64,000 nucleotides of DNA from Terriglobia bacterium (GTDB taxonomy: Bacteria > Acidobacteriota > Terriglobia > Terriglobales > Acidobacteriaceae), in NCBI GenBank assembly GCA_020073215.1, contig JAIQFO010000004.1, forward strand, positions 62,001-126,000, given 5' to 3'. This document shows positions 33,610 through 41,432 of this stretch, in pieces; within the stretch, counting starts at the first letter, position 1, and every line of letters starts with the position of its first letter. A model generated the notes under the pieces. It saw only the letters and a list, made by a program, of their open reading frames with translations, had not been told where the DNA came from and searched no databases. Position numbers and translations under genes: made by a program.

Positions 33610-33687
33610 AGTGTGGGGACGGGCGACCCTTCGGCAAGCTCAGGGCAGGCTCTCGCCTGTCCAGCGGAGCGCAGCTCCGCCCCTACG
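33610..33687. repeat. Palindromic element with nested insert, at the jag 3' end
   Basis: GTGTGGGGACGGGCGA, then an inserted CCCTTCGGCAAGCTCAGGG, then CAGGCTCTCGCCTGTCC, and GCGGAGCGCAGCTCCGC. The insert is a word seen widely as a dispersed repeat in bacterial genomes. The jag stop codon (33683-33685) is supplied by the edge of the element. The rest of 33335-33609 shows no gene. Confidence 0.75.
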
Positions 33688-34225
33688 AAATCGTCCGCCG
33701 TTCTCTCTTCGCCGGCGCCGCCGTCTTGTAGTTCCCCGGATACACCACCACCGACCGTCGTCCCCCCTCGCCGTCACTCTCCGTGCGCAAATCTTTTTCC
33801 TCGCGCAGCGCCAGATGCACAATCCGCCGTTCCCGCGACGACATCGGCCCGAATCGGTAGGGCTCGCCCGTCCGCCGCACGTGTTCCGCTGCCACCCGCG
33901 CCGCCATCTGCAACTCGTCGATTCGCAACGCCCGGAAATTCTTGCAGTCGAACCAGATCTTCTCGTGCTCGTTGCCCTGCAAGTGCAGAATCTCCGACGC
34001 CAGCAGCTCAAACGAACGCAGCAACTCCCCACCCCGCTCCAGCAACAGTCCCGAATCCGGCCCCGCAAACTCCACCAGAATTTCCGGGTGTTCCCACTCG
34101 CGCTGCTGCGCCATCGGCGGATCCACCGTGATCCGGTACTTCAGCTTGAAGCCACCATGCGAAATGACAGCCTGCAGAAATTCCCCAATCTGTTTCGCAG
34201 CAGCAACCTTGTCAGTGATCGGCAT
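33683..34225 (-). CDS. jag: Jag/KhpB-like RNA-binding protein
   Basis: About 180 residues. A KH-like part (L-K-Y-R-I-T-V-D-P-P ... I-L-V-E-F-A-G-P-D-S-G-L-L-L-E-R-G-G) is followed by an R3H-type part (A-R-V-A-A-E-H-V-R-R-T-G, M-S-S-R-E-R-R-I-V-H-L-A-L-R-E-E). The order yidC-jag is conserved. KhpB proteins bind RNA and affect cell division and membrane-protein expression. The end is shaped by a palindromic element. Confidence 0.85.
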   Translation of the reverse strand: MPITDKVAAAKQIGEFLQAVISHGGFKLKYRITVDPPMAQQREWEHPEILVEFAGPDSGLLLERGGELLRSFELLASEILHLQGNEHEKIWFDCKNFRALRIDELQMAARVAAEHVRRTGEPYRFGPMSSRERRIVHLALREEKDLRTESDGEGGRRSVVVYPGNYKTAAPAKRERRTIS

Positions 34226-34230
34226 AAATT

Positions 34231-34396
34231 AGTTCTCAGCTGTCAGCTCTCAGCCCTCAGTAAATGCGAAGAGTGTCGCGAGCGACGAAAGATTCGCATC
34301 AGGGTATCTCTCTAGCGATACCGAAAGTCTTGAAAATCAGTAGCCCCTTGAGGGGCCGCTTTTACTGACGGCTGGTGCTGATAGCCGACAGCTACT
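34231..34396. repeat. Long inverted repeat of heptamers with a nested element
   Basis: The left arm is heptamers TTCTCAG-CTGTCAG-CTCTCAG-CCCTCAG (34233-34260) and the right arm is the matching complement ending at the yidC stop. Between lies CATCAGGGTATC...AGCGATACC (34297-34322), a family with a second copy near 44850, and a GCCCCTTGAGGGGC hairpin. It separates yidC from jag. Confidence 0.75.
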
Positions 34397-36188
34397 TCTC
34401 TTTCTTCCGCGCCCGCTTCGCCATCATCTCCCGCATCTCACGGCCCAACGACGACCGGTTGAGCGCCGCCTGCTGCACGATCCCGATCAGCTGGCCCATG
34501 GCCCAGTACAGGCTCAAACCGGCCGGCAGGGTAAAGCTGATGTAGCCCATAAATGCAGGCATCATAAAGTTCATCATTTTCTGCTGCATGGGATCCATGC
34601 CTGCTTGGGGTGTCATCCGCTGCATGAAAAACATTGTGACAACGATCGCAATCGGCAGGATGTAATGCGGATCGGGCGCTGAAAGATCGTGCACCCACAG
34701 CCAGGGCGCGTGCCGCAGATCCATCGCCACGTTGAGCATCCGGTAGTACGCAAACAGAAACGGCATCTGGATCACCAGCGGCAAACATCCACCCGCCGGA
34801 TTCACGCCTTCTCTCTTGTACAGCTCCGAAATCTCAGTGTTCATTTCGGCTTTCTTCGGATCACGCAAACTGTATTTCTTGTACTTCTCCTGGATCGATT
34901 TGATCTGCGGCGCCACGCGCTGCATCTTCAGCATCGACTTCATCTGCGACAGCCGCAGCGGCAGCAGCGCCACGTTGATCACCAGCGTCTGCAGCAGGAT
35001 CGCCCAACCCCAGTTGGCGACGATGTGGCTGTACATCCACTTCAACCACAAAAACAGCGGACGCGCGATGATTCCCAGCCAGCCGAAGTCGATGATCGCC
35101 CGCAAATCCGGCTCCGCGCCGGCGATCCCGGGGACGTTTACCGCTTGCAGGTCCGCCAGCGCTTTCGGCCCCACGTACATCCGTGCTTCGGTCGCGCCCT
35201 TCAGGCTGCCCACCGCCGCCCCCAGCACGTCCACCTTGTCCATCTGCTTGTTATTCGGATCGGATGAGTTGTGCGGAATCTCAATCGCGTTGCGCAGCGT
35301 CACCATCGCCGCGTTCTTCGGATCCTGCGGCAGAAAGACCGCTGCGAAATACTGGTCCGAAACTCCCGCCCAGTGGAACGGTCCCCCGAGCGTCCCGCCC
35401 CCGTTGATCTTCTTGATCGCCAGCCGTTCGACCTTGTCGTCGTACTGGTACAAGATCTGTCCGGTTGCATACTGCGAACCGGTCAGGTCTGCGCCAAACC
35501 CCGCCGGCCACATCGGAAACGCCGTGACCTGCGCCCCCTTCTCATAAACCGCCGTCTTTATCCCGACCACATAGGTGCTGCGATCAAACGTGAACGTCTT
35601 CTCGACCGAGACTTCGCCATCGGAAAAGACAAACCGAATTTCGACGGGAGCCATCGCGGGCGCCACATCCGGTACCGTCGACGTCACATACAACGCCGAA
35701 TTCACCTTGTTTCGCAGCCCCTCGTCGTACGTCCACAACGTCAGTGGATACCCATACTTGTCCGAAGCCGTCGCATTCACCAGTTCGAGCTGACCACCTT
35801 TATCGTCGGTGTATTTCTTCAGCACCCAAGACTTTACCCGCCCACCGCGATTGGTAAACACGATCCGGTAGACGTCGTTTTCAATCACCGTCTCCGACTC
35901 GCTCGTAGCCACTAGCGGAGCCGATGCTCGTGTGGTGACGGGGCTCTGCCCCTTCTGTCCAGCCATGCGCAGCGAGGCGTCGTTCTCCGCAGCCTGCGTA
36001 GGGACAGCCGCCCCCGGCTGTTCAGCCGGACGCAGTCCGGCAGCCTTCTCCGGCTGAGCCGGCGCCTGCGGCCCATACTTCTTCAGCAGCGGCTGGAACA
36101 GCATGATGATCAGGAACGTCAGCGCAAACACCAGCAGCAGCCTGCGCTCCATCCCCGGTTCTTGTTGCGGATTATTGAATTCAGCCAA
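34392..36188 (-). CDS. yidC: Membrane protein insertase YidC
   Basis: About 598 residues from a TTG at 36188. The first helix (L-L-L-V-F-A-L-T-F-L-I-I-M-L-F) is followed by a large periplasmic P1 domain and the five-helix insertase core (W-G-W-A-I-L-L-Q-T-L-V-I-N, M-K-M-Q-R-V-A-P-Q, P-A-G-G-C-L-P-L-V-I-Q-M-P, basic C-terminus). YidC folds and inserts membrane proteins with or without Sec. Residues about 48-88, between helix one and P1, are encoded by two palindromic elements, a length-tolerant linker. It is in the rpmH-rnpA-yidD-yidC-jag operon. Confidence 0.96.
   Translation of the reverse strand: MAEFNNPQQEPGMERRLLLVFALTFLIIMLFQPLLKKYGPQAPAQPEKAAGLRPAEQPGAAVPTQAAENDASLRMAGQKGQSPVTTRASAPLVATSESETVIENDVYRIVFTNRGGRVKSWVLKKYTDDKGGQLELVNATASDKYGYPLTLWTYDEGLRNKVNSALYVTSTVPDVAPAMAPVEIRFVFSDGEVSVEKTFTFDRSTYVVGIKTAVYEKGAQVTAFPMWPAGFGADLTGSQYATGQILYQYDDKVERLAIKKINGGGTLGGPFHWAGVSDQYFAAVFLPQDPKNAAMVTLRNAIEIPHNSSDPNNKQMDKVDVLGAAVGSLKGATEARMYVGPKALADLQAVNVPGIAGAEPDLRAIIDFGWLGIIARPLFLWLKWMYSHIVANWGWAILLQTLVINVALLPLRLSQMKSMLKMQRVAPQIKSIQEKYKKYSLRDPKKAEMNTEISELYKREGVNPAGGCLPLVIQMPFLFAYYRMLNVAMDLRHAPWLWVHDLSAPDPHYILPIAIVVTMFFMQRMTPQAGMDPMQQKMMNFMMPAFMGYISFTLPAGLSLYWAMGQLIGIVQQAALNRSSLGREMREMMAKRARKKEK
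35926..35981. repeat. Palindromic element inside yidC (copy 1)
   Basis: CTCGTGTGGTGACGGGGC, TCT, GCCCC, then TGTCCAGCCATGCGCAGCG. It is in frame in yidC and codes for residues of about 70-88. The second arm is partly decayed. Confidence 0.7.
35996..36046. repeat. Palindromic element inside yidC (copy 2)
   Basis: GCGTAGGGACAGCCG, CCCC, CGGCTGTTCAGCC and GGACGCAGTCC. It is in frame in yidC (residues about 48-65, [11 protein letters not shown]). Same layout as the first mnmE copy on the opposite strand. Confidence 0.8.
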
Positions 36189-36200
36189 ATCAGTCGCTCA

Positions 36201-36608
36201 CTACTGGGTCGTGTGGGGACGGGCGTCCTCGCCCGTCCAGCCGAGCGAAGCTCGGCAGTTGTCGGTTAGGTGTATGCTCCACTCATCGCGCACTTTGCGA
36301 CCAGCAAGCGGTTTCACGACCGGGTCGTATCCGCCCTTCGCCAGCGGATGACACCGCAACAGGCGCCAACCCGCCATCAGTCCGCCACGCACCACCCCAT
36401 GCCGCTCCACCGCTTCCATCGCGTATTCCGAACAAGTAGGCACGTAGCGGCACGACGGAGGAAACGCCGGCGATATCCACCGTTTGTAAAGCCGCAATAG
36501 ACCAAGCGTCAGTCGGATAGCGGGTGCGCACGTCGCTGCCCCACCCTTCCGCGCACTTCGCGGAAGGCTGGGATTTTCCGAAACATCCACCGCGCCCGGG
36601 CCAGTCAT
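36201..36608 (-). CDS. yidD: Membrane protein insertion efficiency factor YidD
   Basis: About 135 residues, against the usual 70-90. The core is intact: [23 protein letters not shown], and [12 protein letters not shown]. Extra residues 12-24 and the last 18 residues are encoded by two different palindromic elements. The ATG overlaps the rnpA stop as ATGA. YidD is a small membrane-associated protein that helps YidC. Confidence 0.92.
   Translation of the reverse strand: MTGPGAVDVSENPSLPRSARKGGAATCAPAIRLTLGLLRLYKRWISPAFPPSCRYVPTCSEYAMEAVERHGVVRGGLMAGWRLLRCHPLAKGGYDPVVKPLAGRKVRDEWSIHLTDNCRASLGWTGEDARPHTTQ
36209..36259. repeat. Palindromic element at the yidD 3' end
   Basis: TCGTGTGGGGACGGGCG, TCCT, CGCCCGTCC and GCCGAGC-GAA-GCTCGGC. 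It provides the C-terminal residues of YidD and the stop falls just beyond it. One of the best preserved copies. Confidence 0.85.
36537..36575. repeat. Second-family palindrome inside yidD
   Basis: CCCACCCTTCCGCG (36540-36552 and flank), loop CACTT, CGCGGAAGGCTGGG. It codes for [13 protein letters not shown] in yidD. A second copy lies in parB at 54147-54182 in the same reading frame. Confidence 0.8.
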
Positions 36609-37045
36609 TTCTCCACCAGATTCCTTGCGATCGCCTCCAGCGCTCGTCCCACTTCTTCGAGCACCACCGCAAACTCCACTTTCAGCACCGACTTCTTCGG
36701 ATTGATCACCACATCCACCGCGCCCGCACCCTCAAGCGCCGAACGCCGCAGCCGCACCGCTTCGCGCAGCCGCCGCTTCATCCGGTTCCGCTCCACTGCG
36801 CCGCCCAGCACCCGGCCCACCGTAAACCCGACGCGCGAGCTTCTCTCCGGTCGAGCGCTCTCTGCCTGTCGTCGCAGATAGAACACGGTCATGTGCGGAG
36901 AAAACTGCCGCCGTCCCTGCTTGTACACGCGATCGAAGTCGGAGTGCTTTAGCAACCGCCCCGAACGCGAAAAACCGAGCGGTAACGTCCCGCCCGCCTT
37001 CGCGCTAGGCCGTTCCACGCGCGGTTTCGGACCGTCGCCGCTCAC
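36605..37045 (-). CDS. rnpA: Ribonuclease P protein component RnpA
   Basis: About 146 residues from a GTG at 37045 with GGATGG upstream; the frame is open to a TTG at 37123, but that part is a heptamer repeat. The family core is clear: [38 protein letters not shown] (the RNR motif), V-V-I-N-P-K-K-S. With RNase P RNA it trims tRNA 5' ends. It lies between rpmH and yidD as usual. Confidence 0.94.
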   Translation of the reverse strand: MSGDGPKPRVERPSAKAGGTLPLGFSRSGRLLKHSDFDRVYKQGRRQFSPHMTVFYLRRQAESARPERSSRVGFTVGRVLGGAVERNRMKRRLREAVRLRRSALEGAGAVDVVINPKKSVLKVEFAVVLEEVGRALEAIARNLVEK

Positions 37046-37104
37046 CCGCTCACCATCCTGAAGAGCCCAGTTGTCGGCGACTCGCAGCCAGTCCCGCTCT
37101 TTCT

Positions 37105-37132
37105 GGCAACTCGCAACTGGCAACCGGCAACT
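37105..37132. repeat. Heptamer tandem repeat between rpmH and rnpA
   Basis: Units GGCAACT, CGCAACT, GGCAACC, GGCAACT. Four 7-bp units occupy the rpmH-rnpA gap. Confidence 0.8.
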
Positions 37133-37148
37133 GTTTTACGGAGGAAGA

Positions 37149-37304
37149 CTACTCGCGGAAACCCGGCTTCACCGAGACGCGCTTGCGCCCCTTGGCCCGG
37201 CGGCGCGACAGCACTGCGGCCCCGCTTTTCGTCTTCATGCGAGTCCGGAACCCGTGCTTCTTCGAGCGCTTGCGCCGGTTGGGTTGAAATGTACGTTTCG
37301 GCAT
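37149..37304 (-). CDS. rpmH: Ribosomal protein L34
   Basis: 51 residues: [23 protein letters not shown], then [12 protein letters not shown]. This is L34 of the large ribosomal subunit, a little longer than the usual 44 because of its C-terminal tail. It is the first gene of the rpmH-rnpA-yidD-yidC-jag operon. Confidence 0.96.
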   Translation of the reverse strand: MPKRTFQPNRRKRSKKHGFRTRMKTKSGAAVLSRRRAKGRKRVSVKPGFRE

Positions 37305-37452
37305 CGAAAATCCCTGCTCCTGATTGCATCAGATGGCTTAAGGCAAACCGTAAGTATAAATGACGCCCGCCAGATGCGGCAAACGGTCCATCTCGGACTT
37401 CATCGCCGCACCGCCTATCCCGCCCCTGCGGACTTGTGGCTATACTCGTCCC

Positions 37453-37782
37453 ATGAAGATGACGGGGTTCCCTTTCTCCACCACGGATTGGGCTCAGGTG
37501 GTTCCTTCCCAGCATCCCGGCGAGGCCGGCGTGGCCCTCTGGCGCACACGAAACTTCGGCGAGATTCGCGTTCGGATCGTAGAATACTCGCCCGGCTATT
37601 CGGCGGATCATTGGTGTTCCAAAGGACACGTCCTCCTCTGCCTCGAAGGCGAACTTGTAACCACTCTCTCCGACGGCCAGAGTTTTACTCTGACTCCGGG
37701 CAAGAGTTATCAGGTTGCCGACGGCGAATCCTCCCATCGATCTTCAACCAGGACAGGAGCCAAACTTTTCATAGTTGACTAA
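37453..37782 (+). CDS. DHCW-motif cupin-fold protein
   Basis: 109 residues from the ATG at 37453. It begins [13 protein letters not shown] and carries the metal-site-like segment A-D-H-W-C-S-K-G-H with G-E-L at the end of the next strand, fitting the small DHCW cupin family. Function is unknown. It overlaps no neighbour and lies upstream of mnmE. Confidence 0.82.
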   Translation: MKMTGFPFSTTDWAQVVPSQHPGEAGVALWRTRNFGEIRVRIVEYSPGYSADHWCSKGHVLLCLEGELVTTLSDGQSFTLTPGKSYQVADGESSHRSSTRTGAKLFIVD

Positions 37783-37828
37783 CTGCAATGACGGATTCCT
37801 ATCCACGAACTGCGGTCCACTGCCCATC

Positions 37829-39409
37829 ATGAACCTCGACGACACCATAGTCGCCATCGCCACTCCGCCCGGTCGCGGCGGCATCGGTGTAGTTCGTCTG
37901 GCCGGTCCCGAAGCGCGCGCCATAGCCATGCCCCTGCTCCGCCTGAGTCGTGAACTGGAGCCGAACCGGGCCCTCCGCTGCGATCTGATAGAACCCACCG
38001 ATACCGCCAATACTCACGTAGGGACAGCCGCCCCCGGCTGTCCAGCCGAGCAAAGCCAGTCAGAAGGCTGTGTGGGGACGGGCGCCTCGCCCGTCCAGGC
38101 CGAGCAAACCGGGGCCCCCGTCGAGCCCGGTTTTGGCTTGACGGGGTGGAGAAGCTCGGCAACATCCGGCCCCGCCACAACTCCCACCCGCATCGACGAG
38201 GTCGTAGTCACCTACTTCGCCAAGCCCCACTCCTACACCACCGACGACATCATAGAAATCTCCGCCCACGGCTCCCCCGTAGTCCTGCGCCACATCGTAG
38301 AGCTGGCCTTAGCCCAAGGCGCCCGCCTGGCCGAGCCCGGAGAATTCACCATGCGCGCCTTCCTCAACGGACGCCTCGACCTGACCCAGGCCGAAGCTGT
38401 CCGCGATCTGATCGACGCGCAAACTCTGTTCCAAGCCAGGGTAGCCGCCCAGCAACTCGATGGCGCTCTCTCCCATCGCCTCCGACCCATCAAGCAGAAG
38501 TTAATCGACCTGATCGCCCTGCTCGAAGCCGGCATCGACTTTGCCGAAGACGACGTCTCCATCGCCTCCGACGCCACCATCCGAGATCGCATCGCCGAAG
38601 TAGAAAGCCCGCTCCGCCAACTAGCCGCCACGTTTGCCTACGGAAACATTGTTCACCAGGGACTAACCCTGGCCATAGTAGGTCGTCCGAACGTAGGCAA
38701 GTCGAGCGTCTTTAATCGCCTCGTCGAACGCGAGCGCGCCATCGTCACCGCCCAGCCCGGCACCACCCGAGACCTGGTCACCGAAACCGTAGCCATCGGT
38801 GGAATTCCTGTGCAACTTGTGGACACCGCCGGCATCCGCCAGGCCCCAGACGATGCCGAAGCCGAAACCCTCGGCATCAAAAAATCCATCGAAGCCCTGG
38901 CCGACGCCGACTTAGTCCTGGTAGTAATCGACAAAAGCCAGCCCCGAAACGACCAAGACGAGGAATTACTCCGCCAGATAGAAAACCGCCCCGCGATAGT
39001 AGTAGAAAATAAATCCGACCTGCTCGGTTCGTGTAGGGACAGCTCGTGTGGGGACGGGCGCCTCGCCCGTCCAGCCGAGCGCAGCTCGGCAGCGCCCATT
39101 ATTCAAACCTCCGCCCTGACCGGCGAGGGCATCCCCGCCCTGCGCGAAGCCATCCTCTGCCACGTTGCGGGAGACCGAACCACCCAGCAAGAATCCGGCT
39201 TCTTGACCAACGTTCGCCATCAAAAACTAGTCAACGACGCCCTTGCCGCTCTCGACGCCGCCTCCAGCGCCGTGGCCACCCGCGTCCCCCACGAGATGCT
39301 TCTGCTCGACCTCTACCGAGCCCTCCGCCCCCTCGACGAAATCACCGGCGCTACCACCACCGACGACATCCTCAACCTGATCTTCAGTACCTTTTGCATC
39401 GGAAAGTAA
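37829..39409 (+). CDS. mnmE: tRNA modification GTPase MnmE
   Basis: 526 residues from the ATG at 37829, against about 450 for the family. N-terminal folate-binding domain ([17 protein letters not shown]), central helices, G domain with [12 protein letters not shown] and N-K-S-D, and the terminal F-C-I-G-K, the catalytic C-terminus. MnmE with MnmG modifies the wobble uridine of tRNA. Two extra segments (residues about 60-120 and 401-423) are encoded by palindromic elements. The first is in the linker before R-I-D-E-V; the second follows G4. All key motifs are kept. Confidence 0.96.
   Translation: MNLDDTIVAIATPPGRGGIGVVRLAGPEARAIAMPLLRLSRELEPNRALRCDLIEPTDTANTHVGTAAPGCPAEQSQSEGCVGTGASPVQAEQTGAPVEPGFGLTGWRSSATSGPATTPTRIDEVVVTYFAKPHSYTTDDIIEISAHGSPVVLRHIVELALAQGARLAEPGEFTMRAFLNGRLDLTQAEAVRDLIDAQTLFQARVAAQQLDGALSHRLRPIKQKLIDLIALLEAGIDFAEDDVSIASDATIRDRIAEVESPLRQLAATFAYGNIVHQGLTLAIVGRPNVGKSSVFNRLVERERAIVTAQPGTTRDLVTETVAIGGIPVQLVDTAGIRQAPDDAEAETLGIKKSIEALADADLVLVVIDKSQPRNDQDEELLRQIENRPAIVVENKSDLLGSCRDSSCGDGRLARPAERSSAAPIIQTSALTGEGIPALREAILCHVAGDRTTQQESGFLTNVRHQKLVNDALAALDAASSAVATRVPHEMLLLDLYRALRPLDEITGATTTDDILNLIFSTFCIGK
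38014..38057. repeat. Palindromic element inside mnmE (copy 1)
   Basis: CACGTAGGGACAGCCG, CCC, CCGGCTGTCC, GCCGAGCAAAGCC. In frame in mnmE, read as [12 protein letters not shown]. It pairs GGACAGCCG with CGGCTGTCC. Confidence 0.85.
38068..38160. repeat. Palindromic element inside mnmE (copy 2) with nested insert
   Basis: GTGTGGGGACGGGCG, CCT, CGCCCGTCC, then GCCGAGC ... GCTCGGC as in other copies. The loop of the second hairpin is interrupted by about 45 bases that contain AAACCGGG / CCCGGTTT and GCCCCCGTCGAGCC / GGCTTGACGGGG, a second palindrome inside the first. Confidence 0.85.
39029..39095. repeat. Palindromic element inside mnmE (copy 3)
   Basis: TCGTGTAGGGACAGC is a truncated copy, joined to TCGTGTGGGGACGGGCG, CCT, CGCCCGTCC, GCCGAGCGCAGCTCGGC, a full copy. 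It is in frame after the G4 motif of MnmE. Confidence 0.85.
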
Positions 39410-39473
39410 AGTGGTGAGGTTATCGGGACGGTCATGAGCCAAACGGCCCACAGTTTCCTGTAATTGGTGCTGT

Positions 39474-39575
39474 CCTAAATTCAGTATTTCACCACCGAGT
39501 CGCGGAAAAACATGGTTTTTACAGGTTCAAGGTTTTCTCCGTGTCTCCGTGACTCCGTGGTGAAAATGGCAATTT
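39474..39575. repeat. Long inverted repeat between mnmE and tldD
   Basis: CTAAATT...TTTCACCACCGAGTC (39474-39501) on the left faces GACTCCGTGGTGAAA and AATTTAG on the right (39551-39577). It would form a long imperfect hairpin. The rest of 39410-39657 shows no gene. Confidence 0.75.
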
Positions 39576-39657
39576 AGAACGCCGTCATGTAATCCAAAGT
39601 GCTTCTCTTGGGCTCTGCAAACCATTACACTATCTAGCTTACGCAAAAGAGGTCTCT

Positions 39658-41358
39658 GTGAATAACTGGCGGATACTTTGGTTTCTAACTCTTCTTTCCT
39701 TTTTCCCACTCGGATTGTGCGCCCAACAACCAGGTCCTGATTCCGTGCTCACAACCATGCAGCAGGAGTTGGACCGCTCGCTGCAAAATCTCAAGAAGAC
39801 GCCGACTCCGCCCTATTTTTTGTCCTATCAGCTGACCGATAACCGCGCCATCGAGGTTTCTGCCTCCTTCGGTGCGCTCACCGGCAGCTCGGATCGGACC
39901 ACTCGTTATCTTGATCTCGATCTCCGTGTCGGCGACTACGCGCTCGACAATACCCACCCTCTCCGCGAGTCGGGCAGCTTCGGAGACATGAGCGCGCAGT
40001 TCGAACGTCAGAGTATCCCGCTCGACGACAATCCCGATGCCCTGCGGGTAGCGCTCTGGCATGAAACCGAGCGCAAGTACGGCAGCGCGACCCAGCGGCT
40101 ACAGCAGGTCAAGGGCAACGTGGAGGTGAAAGTCGCTGCCGAAGATCGCTCCGGCGACTTTTCCCGCGAGAACGCCGAAACGTATTCCGAAGCCATCGCT
40201 CCATTCTCCTTCGACTCTTCGGCGTGGGAGCAGAGGATGCGCAAGGTAACTGCGCCCTTCGCCGAGCACAAGGAGATCATCGAGAACAACGCCGAAGTCA
40301 TTGCCGAGATCGAAACCCGCCGCTACGTGAACAGCGATGGCAGCCGCATTCGCATTTCCTCTCCCTTCTACCGCATCATCATTTCTGCAACCGCCAAGGC
40401 TGACGACGGGATGGAGCTCCCGCTGCACCAGACTTATATGTCGTTCCGTCCCCAAGGCCTCCCCAGCGACGAAGCGATTCTCAAGGATGTGAACCACATG
40501 GTCGAGGTTCTGCTGGCCCTGGCGAAAGCCCCGCTCGCGGAGCCTTACACCGGACCCGCCATTCTCTCCGGCCGCGCCAGTGCCGTTTTCTTCCATGAAA
40601 TTTTCGGCCATCGGATCGAAGGGCAGCGCCAGAAGAACGAAGACGAGGCCCAAACCTTCAAGAAGAAAGTCAATCAGCCCGTCTTACCGGAGTTTCTCAG
40701 CGTCTATTCCGATCCCAGCCTCAAGACTTACGCGGGAACGGAACTCGTCGGCTACTATGCCTACGATGACGAGGGCGTGAAGGCGCGCCGCGTGACCGTC
40801 GTTGACAAAGGCATTCTCAAGAACTTCCTCATGTCGCGCGCTCCCATCGAGGGTTTCGCCCACTCGAACGGCCACGGACGCCGCCAGCAGGGCTACAAGG
40901 TTGTGGCCCGGCAGTCGAACCTGGTCGTCGAGTCCTCCCAACAGGTTTCGCGTGCCCAACTGAAGAAGCTCCTCATCGAGCAAATCAAAGCGGCCAACAA
41001 GCCCTATGGACTCTTCTTCGACGATATCGAGGGAGGTTTCACGTTCACGCAGCGCATCATACCCAACGCTTTCAACGTCCGGCCCACCGTGGTATATCGC
41101 ATCTATCCCGATGGCAAAGAAGAACTGGTGCGCGGCGTGGACCTGATCGGTACTCCCCTCATCGCCTTCAGCAAAATCAACGCGGCCGACGATCAAATCG
41201 CTGTCTTCAACGGCGTCTGCGGCGCCGAGTCCGGGTGGGTTCCGGTTTCCGCAGCCTCTCCCGGCTTGCTGGTTTCACAAATCGAAGTACAACGCAAGGA
41301 AAAGTCGCAGGAGCGCGCCCCGATTCTGCCCCCTCCTCCGGCGATTGGATCGAAATGA
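39658..41358 (+). CDS. TldD-type metalloprotease with signal peptide
   Basis: 566 residues from a GTG with AGAGG upstream. A signal peptide (I-L-W-F-L-T-L-L-S-F-F-P-L-G-L-C-A-Q) precedes a TldD/PmbA fold. The metal-binding motif H-E-I-F-G-H-R-I-E-G is at about residue 313, as in TldD, with G-E-L... and the C-terminal V-Y-R-I-Y-P-D-G-K-E-E-L. Normal TldD is cytosolic and works with TldE on peptides. Here export is likely. The partner gene is directly downstream. Confidence 0.9.
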   Translation: MNNWRILWFLTLLSFFPLGLCAQQPGPDSVLTTMQQELDRSLQNLKKTPTPPYFLSYQLTDNRAIEVSASFGALTGSSDRTTRYLDLDLRVGDYALDNTHPLRESGSFGDMSAQFERQSIPLDDNPDALRVALWHETERKYGSATQRLQQVKGNVEVKVAAEDRSGDFSRENAETYSEAIAPFSFDSSAWEQRMRKVTAPFAEHKEIIENNAEVIAEIETRRYVNSDGSRIRISSPFYRIIISATAKADDGMELPLHQTYMSFRPQGLPSDEAILKDVNHMVEVLLALAKAPLAEPYTGPAILSGRASAVFFHEIFGHRIEGQRQKNEDEAQTFKKKVNQPVLPEFLSVYSDPSLKTYAGTELVGYYAYDDEGVKARRVTVVDKGILKNFLMSRAPIEGFAHSNGHGRRQQGYKVVARQSNLVVESSQQVSRAQLKKLLIEQIKAANKPYGLFFDDIEGGFTFTQRIIPNAFNVRPTVVYRIYPDGKEELVRGVDLIGTPLIAFSKINAADDQIAVFNGVCGAESGWVPVSAASPGLLVSQIEVQRKEKSQERAPILPPPPAIGSK

Positions 41359-41432
41359 TGCGGCAGGGCAGGGGGAAAGAGGAGTCCCGGCAAGGAGCGC
41401 AAGAATTGTCAGGGCACAGACTCGCAACCAAT

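Noticed and set aside
33391-34131. Plus-strand frame across the dnaA-jag gap
   Set aside because: Made of repeat-derived Ser/Pro/Arg peptides (P-S-A-S-S-G-Q-A type) and antisense to jag.
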